A stretch of 64,000 nt of DNA from Takashimella koratensis (GCA_003116875.1 BCKT01000005.1:62001-126000), one strand, 5' to 3'. Shown: positions 24,086 to 37,224, counted from the stretch's first letter. Made by a program: numbers and translations. The notes: generated by a model from the letters alone, not told the origin.

Positions 24086-26778
24086 TCACACCAACCCACC
24101 AGAACTACTCACGGCCTCCCAATCACTCTCGTTCCCACCATCTGCGCTGGCGTCTGTCCAACCCGCCACACTCCCCGGTCTCGATACATCCACGACCGAC
24201 GTCGGGCTTAGCGGTCGTGACACAGACGCCGGAGAAGAGGCGATCGGTGTCCAAGGTCTTGAAATCGCAACGACTGATGAGGACGCCGAGACCAAGTCTA
24301 TCTCCGAAGCACAGGATTCGTACCCTGTTACCATGTCGACTCCTTCTCGGTCTTGGGTAGGTCCAGCAGTCTCCAAGGTTGATGAACCACTCGCTCCGAC
24401 GCTGACGAAAGGCGCCTGCGTCGCATGGGGAATCTGAGGCATGCGTATACCCTCGGGGACAAGCCCTAAAGCTGTGGGTATCCTCGGACTCCCATCGTCC
24501 CCTTCCCCACTCCTCGCATCTACTCCCACCTGTTCGGGGGTATGTATCGAAGCCGAGACCGACCGACCACACTTTAAGCAATACACAGGCGCCTCGGCCC
24601 CTTCCCACCCCGCTTGGGCAGGATGACGTGTGTGTGCGAGGTCAGGAGGGAAGACGGCATCGTGAGCTGCGATGATTGGGGATCCGCGGAGTTGAGTGAA
24701 GACACCGCCGACAAGACTGGCGTCAAGGTCGGCGTTGGCGTTGGCGTCAAAGTCGGCGTCAAGCTCGTTGCCTTCCGCATCGTTACCAATGTCACTCGAC
24801 ATCACCGATACGATATCAAGCCCGTCCTGACTCTCGCCTTCAAACGCCGCGTCAAACAACACCGACCCGTGAGCGTCGTCGTTATCGTCTCCCACGTCCT
24901 CCCCGTCCTCTGTGGATACATCCACCACGCTGTTGGTGGCGTGCGAGTCAGAGGTGCTGATTCCAGAGAGCGAAACGACTTCATCAACATCGTCGTCGCC
25001 AACCCCCTCAGCGGGCGCAGTAACGGTTGTAGTGAGCGTTGGCACAAAGTAAATATCTGCAAGTTGGTGGTCGATGACGTTGCCTGTTGTGCTCTGGGTC
25101 GGGTGGATCGCCGGTGTCTCCAGCGAAGTGCCAGCTATCGCCGCCATGGTCGGGTACGGAGCTCCATACTCAGTCGCAGCGGAACCGGTATACGTCGCGC
25201 CGTGTGGCTGGCGGTAGCCGTATCCGAGGGTACTGTCCGACTCAAGCCCGATCAAGTCGGCAGACATCGTAGCTTGCGCCGTGGCATGAGTCGGGTGTGC
25301 TGGATGCTCCGGGGGAGGACGGGAGAAGCCGAGCGGGTCGGATCCAGCACCAAGTCCAGCCTCGACGTGGTACTTCCCTTGGTCGAGGGACAGATCGGGG
25401 GGTCGGGAGCCTTGGTCATATGAATAAGTGGTGGGACCAGGGCCCCAGTGAGTGCTCATAGGAGGCGAGTGAGCGGTCCTTGGCGTGGTATTTACGTCAA
25501 AGTTTCCTTGGTCACGGCCGCTCACAGCGCGAGTGGGTTCGGACTCGAACACGAGCTCGGATCCGGACTCCCAATGGCCGTGACCGTGAGACGGGTACGG
25601 CGCCTCGTATACTGCGGAGCGCGGGGAACGGTGGGTCTGAGGAGGGGAGGCGGAACCACGAGTCGACGCGGTGGGGGCGTACCATTCGTCGATCTCCATC
25701 TGGCGCTCGAGGCTGGTCCTACGGGAGTGGACGTGGGCGGCGTGGGCGTGAGAGGGATGGGCGTGAGTATTCTCGTAATTCCCTGGACCGTAGAAACGTT
25801 CGTAGTCAAGGTCGTGACCGTTAAATTGATATCCGAGTTCGTGTTCATCGTGTCCATCGCGTTCGTCACTGCCCGAGCGCCTGTGTCCGTGTTCGTGCCC
25901 ATGACCATGATAATGACCATAGCTCCCGCGCCCTTGTCCTTGGCTGTGATTCCGACCATGCCCGATCCCGTGTCCGCCATGTCCGTATCCGTGTCCGTAT
26001 CCGCCATGTGCGTGGCCCGACTCGTGTTCCCCACTCGAGCCGCGTCCGTGGCCCCTGCGCCGGAGCCCCTGCCTCCTTTCCCTGGCGGTACTGTTCCCTG
26101 TGCGATCGTCCTCTCTCAGACCCCCGACGTCATGACCGTGGTCGTGAGAGTCCCGAGGGCCATGGTCGTCACGATACCTCCCACTTCCCGGTGCCCAGCC
26201 ATGTCGCGCTCTCACGCTTCGACCAGTCCCTAGCCCTCCGCCCTCGCTGCGCGCTCCACCCCGCATACCACCTCCGGATCCAAGCTCGAACTCGTCGATG
26301 TAGTCGTGGGAGTAATCGGGGATCCCGCTCTGTACGCGCACAGCAACGGGAACAGGCTGGCGAGAAGAAGAAGAGACTTCATCACGCATAGGAAGGTAGT
26401 CGTCTCGCAGTTGTTGGAGAGACGGGTGGGCGAGGAAGGCTTCGACATAATGTGCCAGGTGCGGGTCGTAGATGAACTGTGGGAGGGGTGAGGTAGGGTG
26501 AAGAAGAGTGAGGGAGTGGACAGAGAGGGCGACAGTGGGAGTGTGAGGTGCACAAGGGCAGGTAGAAGGTGTCAGCGATAGCTCGGGCAAAGCAGGATTT
26601 TACACAGAGAGAGAGGACAGGTGAACCTTGTTGAGGAGAGAGGACAGGTGTCGTCGATATAAAATTGGGCAAGGAAAGAAAGGGGAAGCAACCCCAGACG
26701 CACCTTTTTGAACGCATACGACGAACCGATGAGGGCGATCGTGGTCCCGATGATGAGCGGGACGGGGTGGAGCGGCAT
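24086..26778 (-). CDS. Membrane-anchored His/Gly-rich protein of unknown function
   Basis: I do not recognise a family. Exon 1 (26778-26704, 25 codons) reads MPLHPVPLIIGTTIALIGSS and ends YAFKK: a single N-terminal hydrophobic segment with a basic flank, as in a signal anchor. Exon 2 (26476-24086) continues with FIYDPHLAHYVEAFLAHPSL, giving 821 residues. A short helical region is followed by about 700 residues of low complexity. At residues about 165-220 there is a dense His/Gly block (GHAHGGYGHGYGHGGHGIGH and a second HGHGHEHGH cluster), which could bind metal ions. The middle is rich in acidic and Ser residues. One CLKCG motif near residue 660 is an isolated Cys pair. The C terminus is acidic and Ser-rich and ends DWEAVSSSGGLV. 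A GTGAGT after DWEA could be a further donor, but I could place no exon after it. Confidence 0.7.
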
Positions 26779-28121
26779 AGTGGGTAGGTGGGGGTTTGTG
26801 TTGAGGATGTGGAGGAGAGAGGGAAGAGGTGTGGGAGTAGGTGATGGGTAGCTAGAGGGATTAGGTCAGGTGGTATGGGTAGGAGTTGTCGGTAGAGGAG
26901 CAGTGGTAGAGAGAGCGTGAATGAAGGTTGAGGGAAGAGAACAAAGACGACGACAAAGAGAGGCCGAAGGAGTATCGTGACTCGGCAAGGAAGGGGGGAG
27001 GGTCGTCGAAGGGTCGAAAGGTAGTCGATGAGTGTGTAGGAGAAGGGGTCTGGTCGGTAGTAGGAAAAGGGTTGAGATGGACGAGCGAGAGAATTGGCGA
27101 TGCGTCGATGCGGTGCGGAGCAAGACGACGGTGTGGTCCTTTGCCGCTGGTTGAGATAGCGAGAGATACAAGAAGTACAGAGTCAGACGCGTTGTCGAGG
27201 GTACAACAATGAGGAGGTGTCGGAACGAGGGAGGTACAAGAACAAGATGGGGATGAAGGTGTGCAGGAGGGAGAGAGAGGGAGGGAGGAAGGAGGGAGAG
27301 GGGGATCAAGGTTTGAGCGCAGAGTAGTAGAGTTGGGTTTCAAAGTCCACCCAAAGCTAGTAGAGTAGACCAAGTGGCAAATCAATGCAACACTCGTCGA
27401 TCGTAATACAGTCGGGGCCCAAGGTATCCCCAAAACCGGACACTGACCGTCCTGGACAACCTGGACCAGACTACCAGACTACTGCGCGAGTCGTGTAGAG
27501 CGACCGAGTGAGTGATCGTGCGGTGCATTAGAATCAAGACTACCTAGGCTCCCTAGGGGCAAGACCATACGACCACGCATTTCGCTCAATGCCTACCGCC
27601 CACAGCCCACCGGCGAAAAAAAAAATCAGCAGCAACCGGTTTCCGTAGGTTTATACTTTCCCTGATTCCAGGCAGCCTGGGATAACATTTACCCGACCTG
27701 CTCATGGTCAGTCAACTCATTACTCTTCTTGTGGCGTCGATGCAGCGGTGGATCGGTCAGTTTTTCTTCTTCGGAATCAACTAAAGAACGTAGAATGTCC
27801 AGAATGTTCGTAAGAAACGTCAAATTCACGTCGAGTCTATGTAGATGGTCTACGTAAGATATGGGTGATACAAAGTAGATTCACGACACGGAAAGAGAGG
27901 AATCATATAGAGCAGAGCAGAGAGAGGGGAGAGGAAAGCGTCATACATCTACACATCGACTATGAACACCACATGTCGACATATCTCGGGCACCAGGACC
28001 TGAGAAACGAGTTCATTGATATAAGCTAAGAGAAGGATAGGTTTTATGAAGAAAGCAGATAAGGTGAATTGCGTCTACGGCTACTTGGACTTGTCGACGA
28101 AGCCGGGAGACGGTCAGGTGG
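26779..28121. other. 1.3-kb intergenic region
   Basis: Upstream of the His-rich gene and downstream of the MFS gene, both on the minus strand. The long antisense-type frames here (26861-27433) are compositional, made of Ser/Leu/Pro. No ORF is credible. Confidence 0.5.
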
Positions 28122-30422
28122 TTAGGCGACGGTCACTGGGACAGGCGGAGGCATGCGGATCGGCAAAAGCACGAAGAAGCCGAGTAGAGCGACGAGCTGT
28201 ATCGATCATTAGGACAAAGGCGAAAAAGCAGGTTGGTCAACAAGGTAGGACGAGTTGGAGGTGAGGACAGACAGAAAGATGTAGAGATGAAAACAGAAAG
28301 AAGGCTCACCCCGTTGGCAGCAAAGACAAGTGTTGGAGAACCAAGCTCGGAGAGGAAAGAGAAGACGTAACCGAATACACCGATAGTGCTGAATTGTGCT
28401 GAATCGTTGGTTAGCCATGGTCGATCAAGTAGAACAATACTGATTCCCTCTCTCGCTCCCCTTCCCAGCCCTCGTACTGGGCTCTTCCTCTTCTGTGACA
28501 CCGCACTTACCAACTTTCTCGATCAGCGCGATCGCGCTCAGTGCCTCTGCACGTTCATCTGCATCCACAAAGTCCAGTACGACGCCTTTACTTGCTGGTC
28601 CTGTCCCGCTGGCAAAGGGGAGAATCGACGCCGCGAGGTACATGTGCCAGCCCTGATTGGACATGGAAACGAGAGCTGTGATCGCGCCGTCGAGGAGGAT
28701 CGAGTACTTGAGGAACCACAAATCCCATGTGGATCCGTGCCTTGCGTCTGTTGGGAGCGGGGCCGGGGTCGAACCTGTTGCAGATGGAGCGGAGATGACA
28801 GTAGGCGGTTCGGCCTGCGAAGGGTCTTCAGGGTGTTCAAGGGGTGTACCCGGGGTGAGCGTCGGTGAAGAGGATCCGCTGGTCGAGGTGGAATCGGGGG
28901 CAGAGGTGGGTTTGGCGTAAACGTGTGGAGAAACCCATTTACGACCGGAGGAGATGATGACGGGGAAACAGATGGACAGGAAGAAAGCCTTGACGAGGAG
29001 AGTTAGGGACTGTGATGAAGGTAAGCATTGCGACAAGTTTGCGTTTTTATCAGTTACACTAATCGTGACAACCAACTCACAAGCATCATACCCGTCTCGG
29101 CGGGTTTGAATCCAAAGACGTTGGTCGCTGTCAACTGCAGCGCCATGGGTACATAACCCGTCGCAAGAACCGAAACAAAGCTCCCGACTCCGATAAGCGT
29201 AAGGCTCCAATCCCTCCTGGTCTTCCCGCTGGCTGTCGTCACCCTGCGGGGCATGAACACTTTGATCGGAGCCAGGAACCCTTTCTTCCTCTTATCCTCA
29301 GTCTTGGATTTGGACGCCGAGGAAAGCTTGGACTTGTCCCCGTCGAGCTTGGCTTTAGGGTCAACGTAAGGGAGGAAAAGAGAGCCGAAGATGGTGCAAG
29401 AGACGAGAAGGCAAAAAGTCACTTGGAAAGGAGCGATCGTGCCAAAGTAGTAGTCGATCATACCGCCGACTGCGAGTTGAAGCCGTGATCGATGAATAGG
29501 AGGGCATGGATGGGCGAGGGTCGAAAGATATGAGGAAGATCTGTTAGCGATGATCCAATTCTTCCCATGAGATCTAAAGGACTGTCTGTATCTTCCACAA
29601 CTCCAGGATACCTCGGCTGCCTCCACTCGTTGCTCAACTCACAAGTGTACCCGGCCGAACTACCCAGCATGACGATCCCACCAAGGACCCCAAAGCTCCC
29701 CGTCCTCGCCTCGGGGGTAACAAGTACCGCGATGAACGCGTTCGCGGCTAGCTGGTATCCTCCACCACCACCGAGGATATTGAACAACTGGGTGACCTGG
29801 ATGATCCGCATCCCGGTTTGTCCGCCAAGGTTGAGAGCGTGGATCTGGCACAGGTTACGCATAGCTGCCCAGATGGTCTGTTGGAACATGCACATTTTGG
29901 GACCAAAGCGAGTAAGCCAGTACCCAGAGAGAAAGAGGTTGATAACAGCTAAGAGAGTCAGGAAGTTAGTTGGGATCCAAAGAGAGTGAGAGAAGGGGAA
30001 GATCGAGGGGCTACTGGGAGAGTGGGATGAAGACACTTACTAGACCAGACAGTGACCGAGCTCATAAGCGCGATATTCTGCGCCGTTGCACTTTCGATAA
30101 TCGGCAAAGCACATCGATCGCCCTTGATTTCGTTGATCCCCACGAGTCCCAACACTCCATGCTCCGACTGCATTCCCATACTTAACATACCGGCTCCTGA
30201 GCTACCTCCAGGTGCCCACTCGTGCGTCTTGTAGTACTCGTCGCAGGTCATGATACGGAACGCGTAGATCAAGGACGTCTGTGTGAATGCGAATGTCATG
30301 GATAGGAGGAAAGAGGTGAAGAAGACTCGGCGAAGCGGGGGGAAGAGCCGAGAGACCAGGGAAGAAGGGGCCGCATCTTTGGGAGAAGAGGGCGAAGCGA
30401 GGAGCGGAGTCGTCTCTGACAT
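28122..30422 (-). CDS. Major facilitator superfamily transporter
   Basis: Polytopic membrane carrier of 579 residues; substrate unknown. Exons 30422-30041, 29948-29643, 29469-29081, 29009-28511, 28398-28310 and 28196-28122 join in phase. The N terminus MSETTPLLASPSSP carries an acidic dileucine-like ETTPLL, often seen in vacuolar or endosomal carriers. Hydrophobic segments are visible from FFTSFLLSMTFAFTQTSLIY through VINLFLSGYWLTRFGPKM, FIAVLV/GVLGGIVMLGSSAGY, PFQVTFCLLVSCTIFGSLFLPY, SLTLIGVGSFVSVLATGYVP, AFFLSICFPVIIS, then YSILLDGAITALVSM to FGYVFSFLSEL and LVALLGFFVLLPI. SGYWLTRFGPK resembles the MFS loop between helices 2 and 3 (G-x3-D/R-x-G). A long hydrophilic Ser/Pro loop lies about residues 400-460. 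It is not a typical sugar porter, so it should not be assumed to carry rhamnose. Confidence 0.85.
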
Positions 30423-33400
30423 GGCTGGAGACGTGCTCGAGGGTTAAGAGGTGAGTTAAAGAGAGATGAACAGGGATTGAGATAATCTATCGCTCTGATG
30501 TTTTCATTTACCTTGTGTGTGCTATTTTTTGCGCCATACCCACTGCCACGGTCAAAGCCGACATTCATGGATGTACGCCACGTGCGAGGGGTACTCAAAG
30601 GACCTGGTTGAAAACCGAACATCCCGAATATCCAGACATCCGAAGCTCCGCTCATCTGGGTATGACGTGGATTATCTACTTATCACCCGAATATGCAGAG
30701 GTGATTGCTCGATACAGTCCCACCCAGGGTCGAGTGATGATTACTATTTCTTGTCCCTTCGCGTCCAGACTCTGGCCCAACCTTGACTAGGTTGGCGGTT
30801 GTAAGCGGGTGTCCATGCCCATGGCTTACCTGTCGCTCCACCTCTCCAGACCAGCCGGGCCAGGCCTGGACTCGAGCCACTTGCCACTCCTGTGAGTGTT
30901 GACCCCTTGACTGCCCCCCGCTCGCAGCCAACTGCCGCTACCGAGGTAGCTACCTTCCTGTTGGCCCTCTATCACGTCACCACCTCTGTCGCGGGTCACC
31001 GTGACTCACACGCCTCATACATTGATAGATACTCGGTATCCACTGATCTTGGCTCTTGGTCTACTATTCATTCGATCGTCCAAGTCCAGTCCATCCTCAC
31101 CCATATCTCCACCCAAACACCTTCAGTCTATACCAAAACCAAGGCCCAGGCTCTGTAAACACTGTGTATCTTGAAAGAAGAGACGAAAATGTGGAGTGAG
31201 AACATGCGGACAAGGTCCTTCTCGTCAAGTGGCTTGTTGGATGGAGCAGAGTCTGGGGTTGTTTTCGGCATGGATCCACCCCGTTTCGGTTCGGTCTGAT
31301 CCGTTTTCCTGTGGCTGCTCGTTACGTTGCTATGGGCCAGACCATGGCTTGACGAGCGAGAACGCGGCCAAGTCAAGTCTCCGTTTTCCCCACCTCGTGA
31401 AGTACGACGACACACACCGCCCACTCCGAGCGTCGGGGATCGACATGTTCCGCGGATTTCATCTCGTCCGCGGAGGTCTGTACTTCTTGCGCTGGGCGGA
31501 GAGACAGACTGAGCAAGATGGGATCTCGGGGATTAGGTGTAGATTCCACGCCTTGTTTGTCTCCTCTCATGCGATCTAAGGTTCTCAAAATAAGCGAGAG
31601 AGAAACAAGGGGTCAGTAAGCCAGAGTACGTCATGTTCCGTGTCATAACGTAGCACGGGAAAAGCTAATCTACGGCGTCTGAAACAAGTCCCGTCGGATG
31701 TGCGTGCGTTCGTAGGTGCGTGCATGGTGGCGTGAGGATCTACAGACGATCACTGGGCACGAAAACACACGTCGACGAGCCATTGTCGCCACGTCAGACC
31801 CAAACCAGGAAGTAAGCCAAAAATCGGGCATACCGCAAATTCGTTGACTTAAACCACCGATGGAAACGAAATCAACCGACCTCTGCCCGACTGTTCTGCA
31901 GATCTCGTAACTGATTCGTCGCTTTTCCGGGCTAATAAAACACTTGCGAAGAAAGGGGGAGGAGGGTGTGCGCCAACTCCGAAACGAGATCTTCACATTG
32001 TTTCAAGTCCGACCCGTCGTTGTGGGCAGACGTGCTCGCTTCTTCTGTCCGAATTTATATCTCCGGATGGTCAAAGATCTCTCCGGGGGTGGGAAACAGG
32101 AAACCCTCATGTATGCCTAAATTCTATAGTTCGTCTCGAAGCGTCGACTCCAGTGAGGTTGGGCTGGGGGCTAGCGCCCGAGGGTTGCAAAGGGGAGATT
32201 AAACATGTCCAAAATACGTTCCTCATCCACCTGCTCGACCCTGGCAATGTCCAGACCGAGTCTAGGCCTTGAGGTGCTGGGTGGCCCAAGAGAGGTGGCG
32301 TTTTGCGTTTAGAGAATTCGTCACAGTGGCACCCACGCGAGCGTGCGCACGCTTCAAAGTCATCCTTCGCTCTCCCAGCGCTCGCTCGTCTCGCTCATCG
32401 ACCCCTTCGGCGAGCGGCGCCGGTGGGGAACTCCTTCCCACCGGCGGTAAAGAGGACCAACCAGGCATGACAATGAAGTCCCTAAAGCAAGATCATGCCG
32501 GACCAACCCTGGATCCAGAGTATTCAATTATGGTTCATTGATTTTGCTCTGCGTTCCACCTCCTTCCCCTTGAACCGCACGCACCCACGTTGCTTCTTCT
32601 CTACGTCTGACCCCCCCCCCCCCCCCTCTCCCCTCCCTCCGTCACGGAAGTAAGGCCAAGAGGAGGAATGACACACATGCGAGGGAAAGCGCAAACGGGG
32701 GGACCTGTAGAAACCCTCAACCAGGGATCTATCCGATTTCCTTCATCTTTTCTTGATTTCTTTGAATAAACCCTGTCAGCCCGCAAACCTTGTTTCGTGT
32801 TCGCCAGCGGCGAAATGCAACGTCTCACGAGTCATCTCGCGTCATACGTGGCTTGCAAGCTGCAGCTCCGGCGGTCGGACGACTGCCTCCCGTTCAGCCA
32901 GTTCAGCCAGTACACCGCTCCTCCCCACCGTACGCTGCACAACGCCCACATGGGCTTGCGACACCCCCCCCCCCCCTCCCTTTCGTCTGCTGTCCAGACT
33001 TTTACCTCAATCTCCACACTTCCGGAGGCTCGTCGATCTACCCCTGCCCCTGGTGTTCACTAGCATGGTTCCGGAAAGGAGGGGGTTGGCCCAGATTTCC
33101 ATCGGATTAGGAACAGGCCTGTTGAACGAAAGGCCCACATACGACGCGGTCCGACCCCCGATCTCTGTTCAAACCCCTACCCCTCTCCCCCCGAACAAAG
33201 CAGCCGGTACCGCCGGTGTATCTCGAGAACCAGCGAGACCATGGATAGTTTAGTGCGAGGTGTAGAGAAAGCCAGAGCCGAGAACAACCAGATTCAGGAC
33301 GGGGTTAATTGGGATGTTGACATGCATCAATTGTGGACGCTTGAGAGATTGTTTATAACAAGGGTGGAAGAAGGATTGAGAGCGAGTTGATGACCGACCC

Positions 33401-34030
33401 CCCCTTGACGCCTCATCTTCATCATCACCATCCCTGTCCCCTGGTTGTCCATTCCATGCTTCATTGTCGCTGGTACCAGTAGTAATTCATTCTAGTACAT
33501 CACTGTTATCGACCACCACTACCCTTTACCCCCTTTACCTACCCATACCCCATACCCAACCCATACCCAAACCACATCTAGCTACGTCGTCACCAACCAG
33601 CTACACCCTATCCCCTAGCTCCACCTACCCCCACCCTTCCATCCACCGTCACTTTGCAACTGGCCGTCTATCATTGGCCGATACCGAACCCTCACCGCTC
33701 CCAACGATTCTACAAAATTCTGGAATCCTCCCTCATTCAAAATTTCGCAACGCCGGTGATTTCGCTCCTCGTTTGCCCGAGTTTATCCGAGCTGCCGACC
33801 ACTTCGGACTCGACGGACGAGGTGCCTCATCAACCCATCGACGCGCCCCGTGCATGCATGCATGCGATATCGCCCGGCGGCCGTCTCCCCATCACGCAGC
33901 GCAGCTCACACCGCCTCTCCACGGCGGCGGCCAATTGTGAGCCCGTCCCCTCCGTCCCCTCCTCGCCTGACTGGCCTGGACCGGGGCGTATCAAGGTTTC
34001 CCCGAAGGACTAGGGGTAAGAGGCCGACGC
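30423..34030. other. 3.6-kb gene-free region upstream of the ERT1-like gene
   Basis: It lies between the divergent MFS and ERT1-like genes. All frames are short and none shows domain features. It contains pure C runs at 32611-32626 and 32964-32976 and scattered CA/CT-rich sequence. It is much longer than the usual gap in this window, so a large regulatory region, a long spliced 5' leader or a non-coding transcript is possible. Confidence 0.45.
32611..32626. repeat. C16 homopolymer
   Basis: Sixteen C in a row followed by CT-rich DNA; a second run of thirteen C lies at 32964-32976. On the other strand these are G runs. Confidence 0.9.
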
Positions 34031-34037
34031 TATAAAT
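34031..34037 (+). promoter_or_regulatory. TATAAAT element just upstream of the ERT1-like ATG
   Basis: TATAAAT lies only 22 bp before the assigned ATG at 34060. If it works as a TATA box, transcripts would begin at or after that ATG. Confidence 0.4.
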
Positions 34038-34059
34038 TACCTCCGGGCCAGCTACGACC

Positions 34060-37000
34060 ATGTCCCCTCCACCTCGTCAGAGTCAACATCCTCCTCCTCC
34101 TCATCCTCACCCTCATCCTCACTCTCTACCACCCCCACCTCAACAGCTACCGCAGCCACCGACACAGCCCTCCCCTCCCCTCCCCCACTCTCAACCCCCT
34201 TACCCGCCCTTCCTCTTCTCCACCCTCTCCCCCTTCTCCCCATCCCCACCACACACCTCGCCCCCAACTCATCCTCAATCCTTCTCCCACTCACAGTCCC
34301 ACCCTCACCCCAACCCTGTCCAGACCTCGCCGCGCCCTCCTATCCACAACCTCGGCCCCAACCCACCTGGGCCAACAGGACCACCGCGGCCTTTCCCTTT
34401 CCCTCCCGCCCACGCCTACCCAAACCAGCGCGCCAACTCGGCCCCATCCCTGCGATCGCCCGAGTCGGTGATCGCGCGGATGCACGAGCGCCAGTCGTCC
34501 TGGCAGCGACAAGCGCGTGAAAACTCGGCCACCTCTGCTGCATCTGGCTCGGGGTCGACGACCTCAGCTTCCCGCTCTTCCGGCGGTGACATTCTTCACT
34601 CGACACACGGACATAACAGCCCCAACGGGTCTCGCCAACCGTCATTCACCATGTCGCTGCCTACCGTACCAGCGGGCGACAGCGGCGCACGGAGAACCTC
34701 GTCGTCCTCGTCGCCATCCACCACGCCGGTGGCTTACCCGCCCACCGCGGGGCCATCGTCTCGCCCGATGCTGGAGCGCAGCAAAAGCGGACAGGGGAGC
34801 ACAGGGAACGGGACCAGCAATGGCAGTGGGAGCGGGAAAGAGAAAGGCGCACGAAAAAAAGTCGCAAAGGCTTGTCTCGCCTGCCAGAAGAGCCACCTCA
34901 CATGCGATGAACGTGAGTGCACCTCTGGCTCCAGACCCTACCCCCCACTGCGGAAGCCTTGAGGCGTTTCAGTCGAGCGTTTTTTCTCATACACTGGTTG
35001 GAGATAGCTGATATTGGTTCAACGTTTCACTATAACCCCTGCCATCACCGTCATCCCGCCAGGCCGACCGTGCACTCGCTGCGTGAAAAAGGGTATTGGA
35101 GAGCAGTGCGTCGAGGGCGTGAGGAAGAAGGCAAAGTATCTGCTCGAGGGTGAAGAACGAGGTGAGTTTTGTTTAAGCCTTGCGTTGTCTCCCTTCCTCT
35201 CAACCTCTATACTCACTCCTTCTCGTCCTAACCTCCATCAGACCAACTTGGCAACCACCCTAGCCATCCTCGGAAACGTTCAACCTCTCCACGCGAGTCC
35301 CCTACCTCCTCTAGCCCATTCACCACCGTCCCTCTCCCTCTCCCTCCTCTCTCTCACGCTCAACAACAATCCCATACCCAAAACCAGCCCCAACAACCCT
35401 CTATCCCGACAATCTCAGGCAACCCGAGCCCTACGAGTGGATCAATGGCCGCACCGCCTATACCTCTGTCCGCAACGGCGCCAGTGCCCGCAGCAGACGT
35501 GTGGCTGACGGCTCCGATGGTAGACGTCCAGCCGATGGGAGAGACGATGGGCGAGCAGAGCAGGGCCTGGGATGGTATGCAGACCGGAGGTGGACTCGGC
35601 TCGGGGCAAGTGACAGGGATGGCGCAGGTATCGGGGAACAACCAAGGTGGATTCGGAGTGCAGCCGACGCAAAGTCCCAACGATCCGTTTGGTAAGTGCA
35701 GAGTTCCCCTTCATCATCAATACTTCTACTGCAAACCCCTCGCTTATATCCTTCAGCATTCACCTCGGCTACCGCCAACTCGGAGTACGAGATGTTCGAC
35801 TCACTCTTCGGTACCTTGTCTCCTACCTTCCCAATGTCCGATCTCTCTGGCTCCAACCTGATCTGGAACAACTACGCCCTTCCCGACCAGTCCCAATCGC
35901 AGCCCTCCAGCTCTACGCAGAATCACCAATCCCTCCTCCAGTCCCAGCCGATGGGATCGAACATGCAGGCCATCTCGCCCCTCTCCATGAACCCCTCAGC
36001 GGACACGGGGTTCACTCCGCCTACTCAGCTGTTGCAGAACCAGAACCAGCCTCAGTATGGGAACAACGAAGCGCAGGCCTGGGTCGGAGCGACAATAGGA
36101 CCGACTTGTGGACCTCAAGGGAATAGTACGGCTGGGCCGAGCTCGACGATGACAGGTCAGGGACAAGGGGTGGACGCGTGTCAGACACCAGTGGAGGGTA
36201 CGGGACATATCTACCACGCAGATGTCAGGCCATAGTGAGTGACTGGGATGGGACAAAGGCAGGGCCCGTGGCTAATACAACACCGTAGCAATTACCAAGA
36301 GGGTTACCACTACCTCATGCAGTATCTCGCCCAAAAGTGAGTCACTCTCGATAGACAGTACAAGTCATGCGGATGGAAGACTGACAGTGGCGCCTCTGCA
36401 GCTACGAGAAGGCAGAGATCCTTCGTGTCGTACGAGCACTCGCTGCGTACCGTCCTAGTTTGATTGCGTTGCAGTGAGTAGTGTGACCCAGTGTCAAGAA
36501 AGGGACGTTGAGAAACCGAATTGACGCGTTCACAGAGTCCAGATGAGCGAAGAAGACGAGGTCTTCCTCGAACGATCATTCCAGCGCACTCTGCTCGTAC
36601 GTATCTAAACCGTCGATGGTACAACCTTGTCCTCCACAGTCTAGATAACATCGCTAACCACGGGACACAGGAACTTGAAAAACTCATTGGGCACGCAGAT
36701 ACCCCGACGTTACTGTGGAGGCGTACAGGGGAGATCGTCTATGCCTCGCCGCATTTCTGCACTTTGGTCGGCAAGTCGAGTTCCGAGCTTGTCAGCCCGG
36801 GGACCAAGACCTACTTCTACCAGCTCCTCTCTAAGCAATCGTAAGTGAAACCCTGGTCATAACTTACATAATAAATCGGTTTACTAACTTTTTTTTTTTC
36901 TCTTCTTGATGATGATAACTTGCAGAACCCTCGAATATTGGGAAAATTTCTCGGTGCATGCTTTCGAGAACACAACTCAGAATTTCTATCAGTCGTTGTC

Positions 37001-37224
37001 GTTTGTGATTGGAGATAAGACGGTCGCTTGTGCGTCTTGTATCACCATTCGTCGCGATGTGAGTGTTCCCAGTCGGTCGTTGGGGTCTTTGGGTCTGGGT
37101 CTGTGTGTGCAGTGTGGTGTCTCTTCTGGGCTTGGGGGTTTGTGCTGACTGGTTACAGGTGTTTGATCTCCCTTCTGTCGTAATTGGCCAGTTCTTGCCC
37201 ATCCCACAGAACATGAACCAGTAA
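34060..37224 (+). CDS. ERT1: Zn2Cys6-PAS transcription factor, ERT1/AcuK/RDS2 family
   Basis: Nuclear regulator of the family that controls gluconeogenesis and growth on non-fermentable carbon. Exons: 34060-34912, 35063-35161, 35242-35691, 35757-36234, 36289-36336, 36402-36473, 36536-36596, 36671-36840, 36926-37058 and 37159-37224, joined in phase to 809 residues. The first 270 residues are Pro/His/Ser-rich. The zinc cluster at about 273-300 reads CLACQKSHLTC then DERRPCTRCVKKGIGEQC, a Cx2Cx6Cx5Cx2Cx8C pattern split by intron 1; the basic linker RKKAKYL follows. A long Gln/Ser/Pro-rich region leads to a helical part (YQEGYHYLMQYL) and the PAS-like domain at about 690-790 (GEIVYASPHFCTLVG, YWENFSVHAFENTTQ). 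The protein ends VVIGQFLPIPQNMNQ, typical of the family. The order zinc cluster then C-terminal PAS is diagnostic; whether it matches ERT1 or RDS2 is open. Confidence 0.9.

Noticed and set aside
24614..26233. Long plus-strand frames (24614-25423 and 25448-26233)
   Set aside because: They lie antisense to the His-rich gene and only mirror its low-complexity codons.
28122..30422. MFS carrier as a rhamnose transporter
   Set aside because: It lacks the sugar-porter signatures and lies 24 kb from the rhamnose pair; nothing in the sequence ties it to that substrate.
32753..33253. 166-codon plus-strand frame before the ERT1-like gene
   Set aside because: Interrupted by a poly-C run, no domain, no splice support, three overlapping frames compete.
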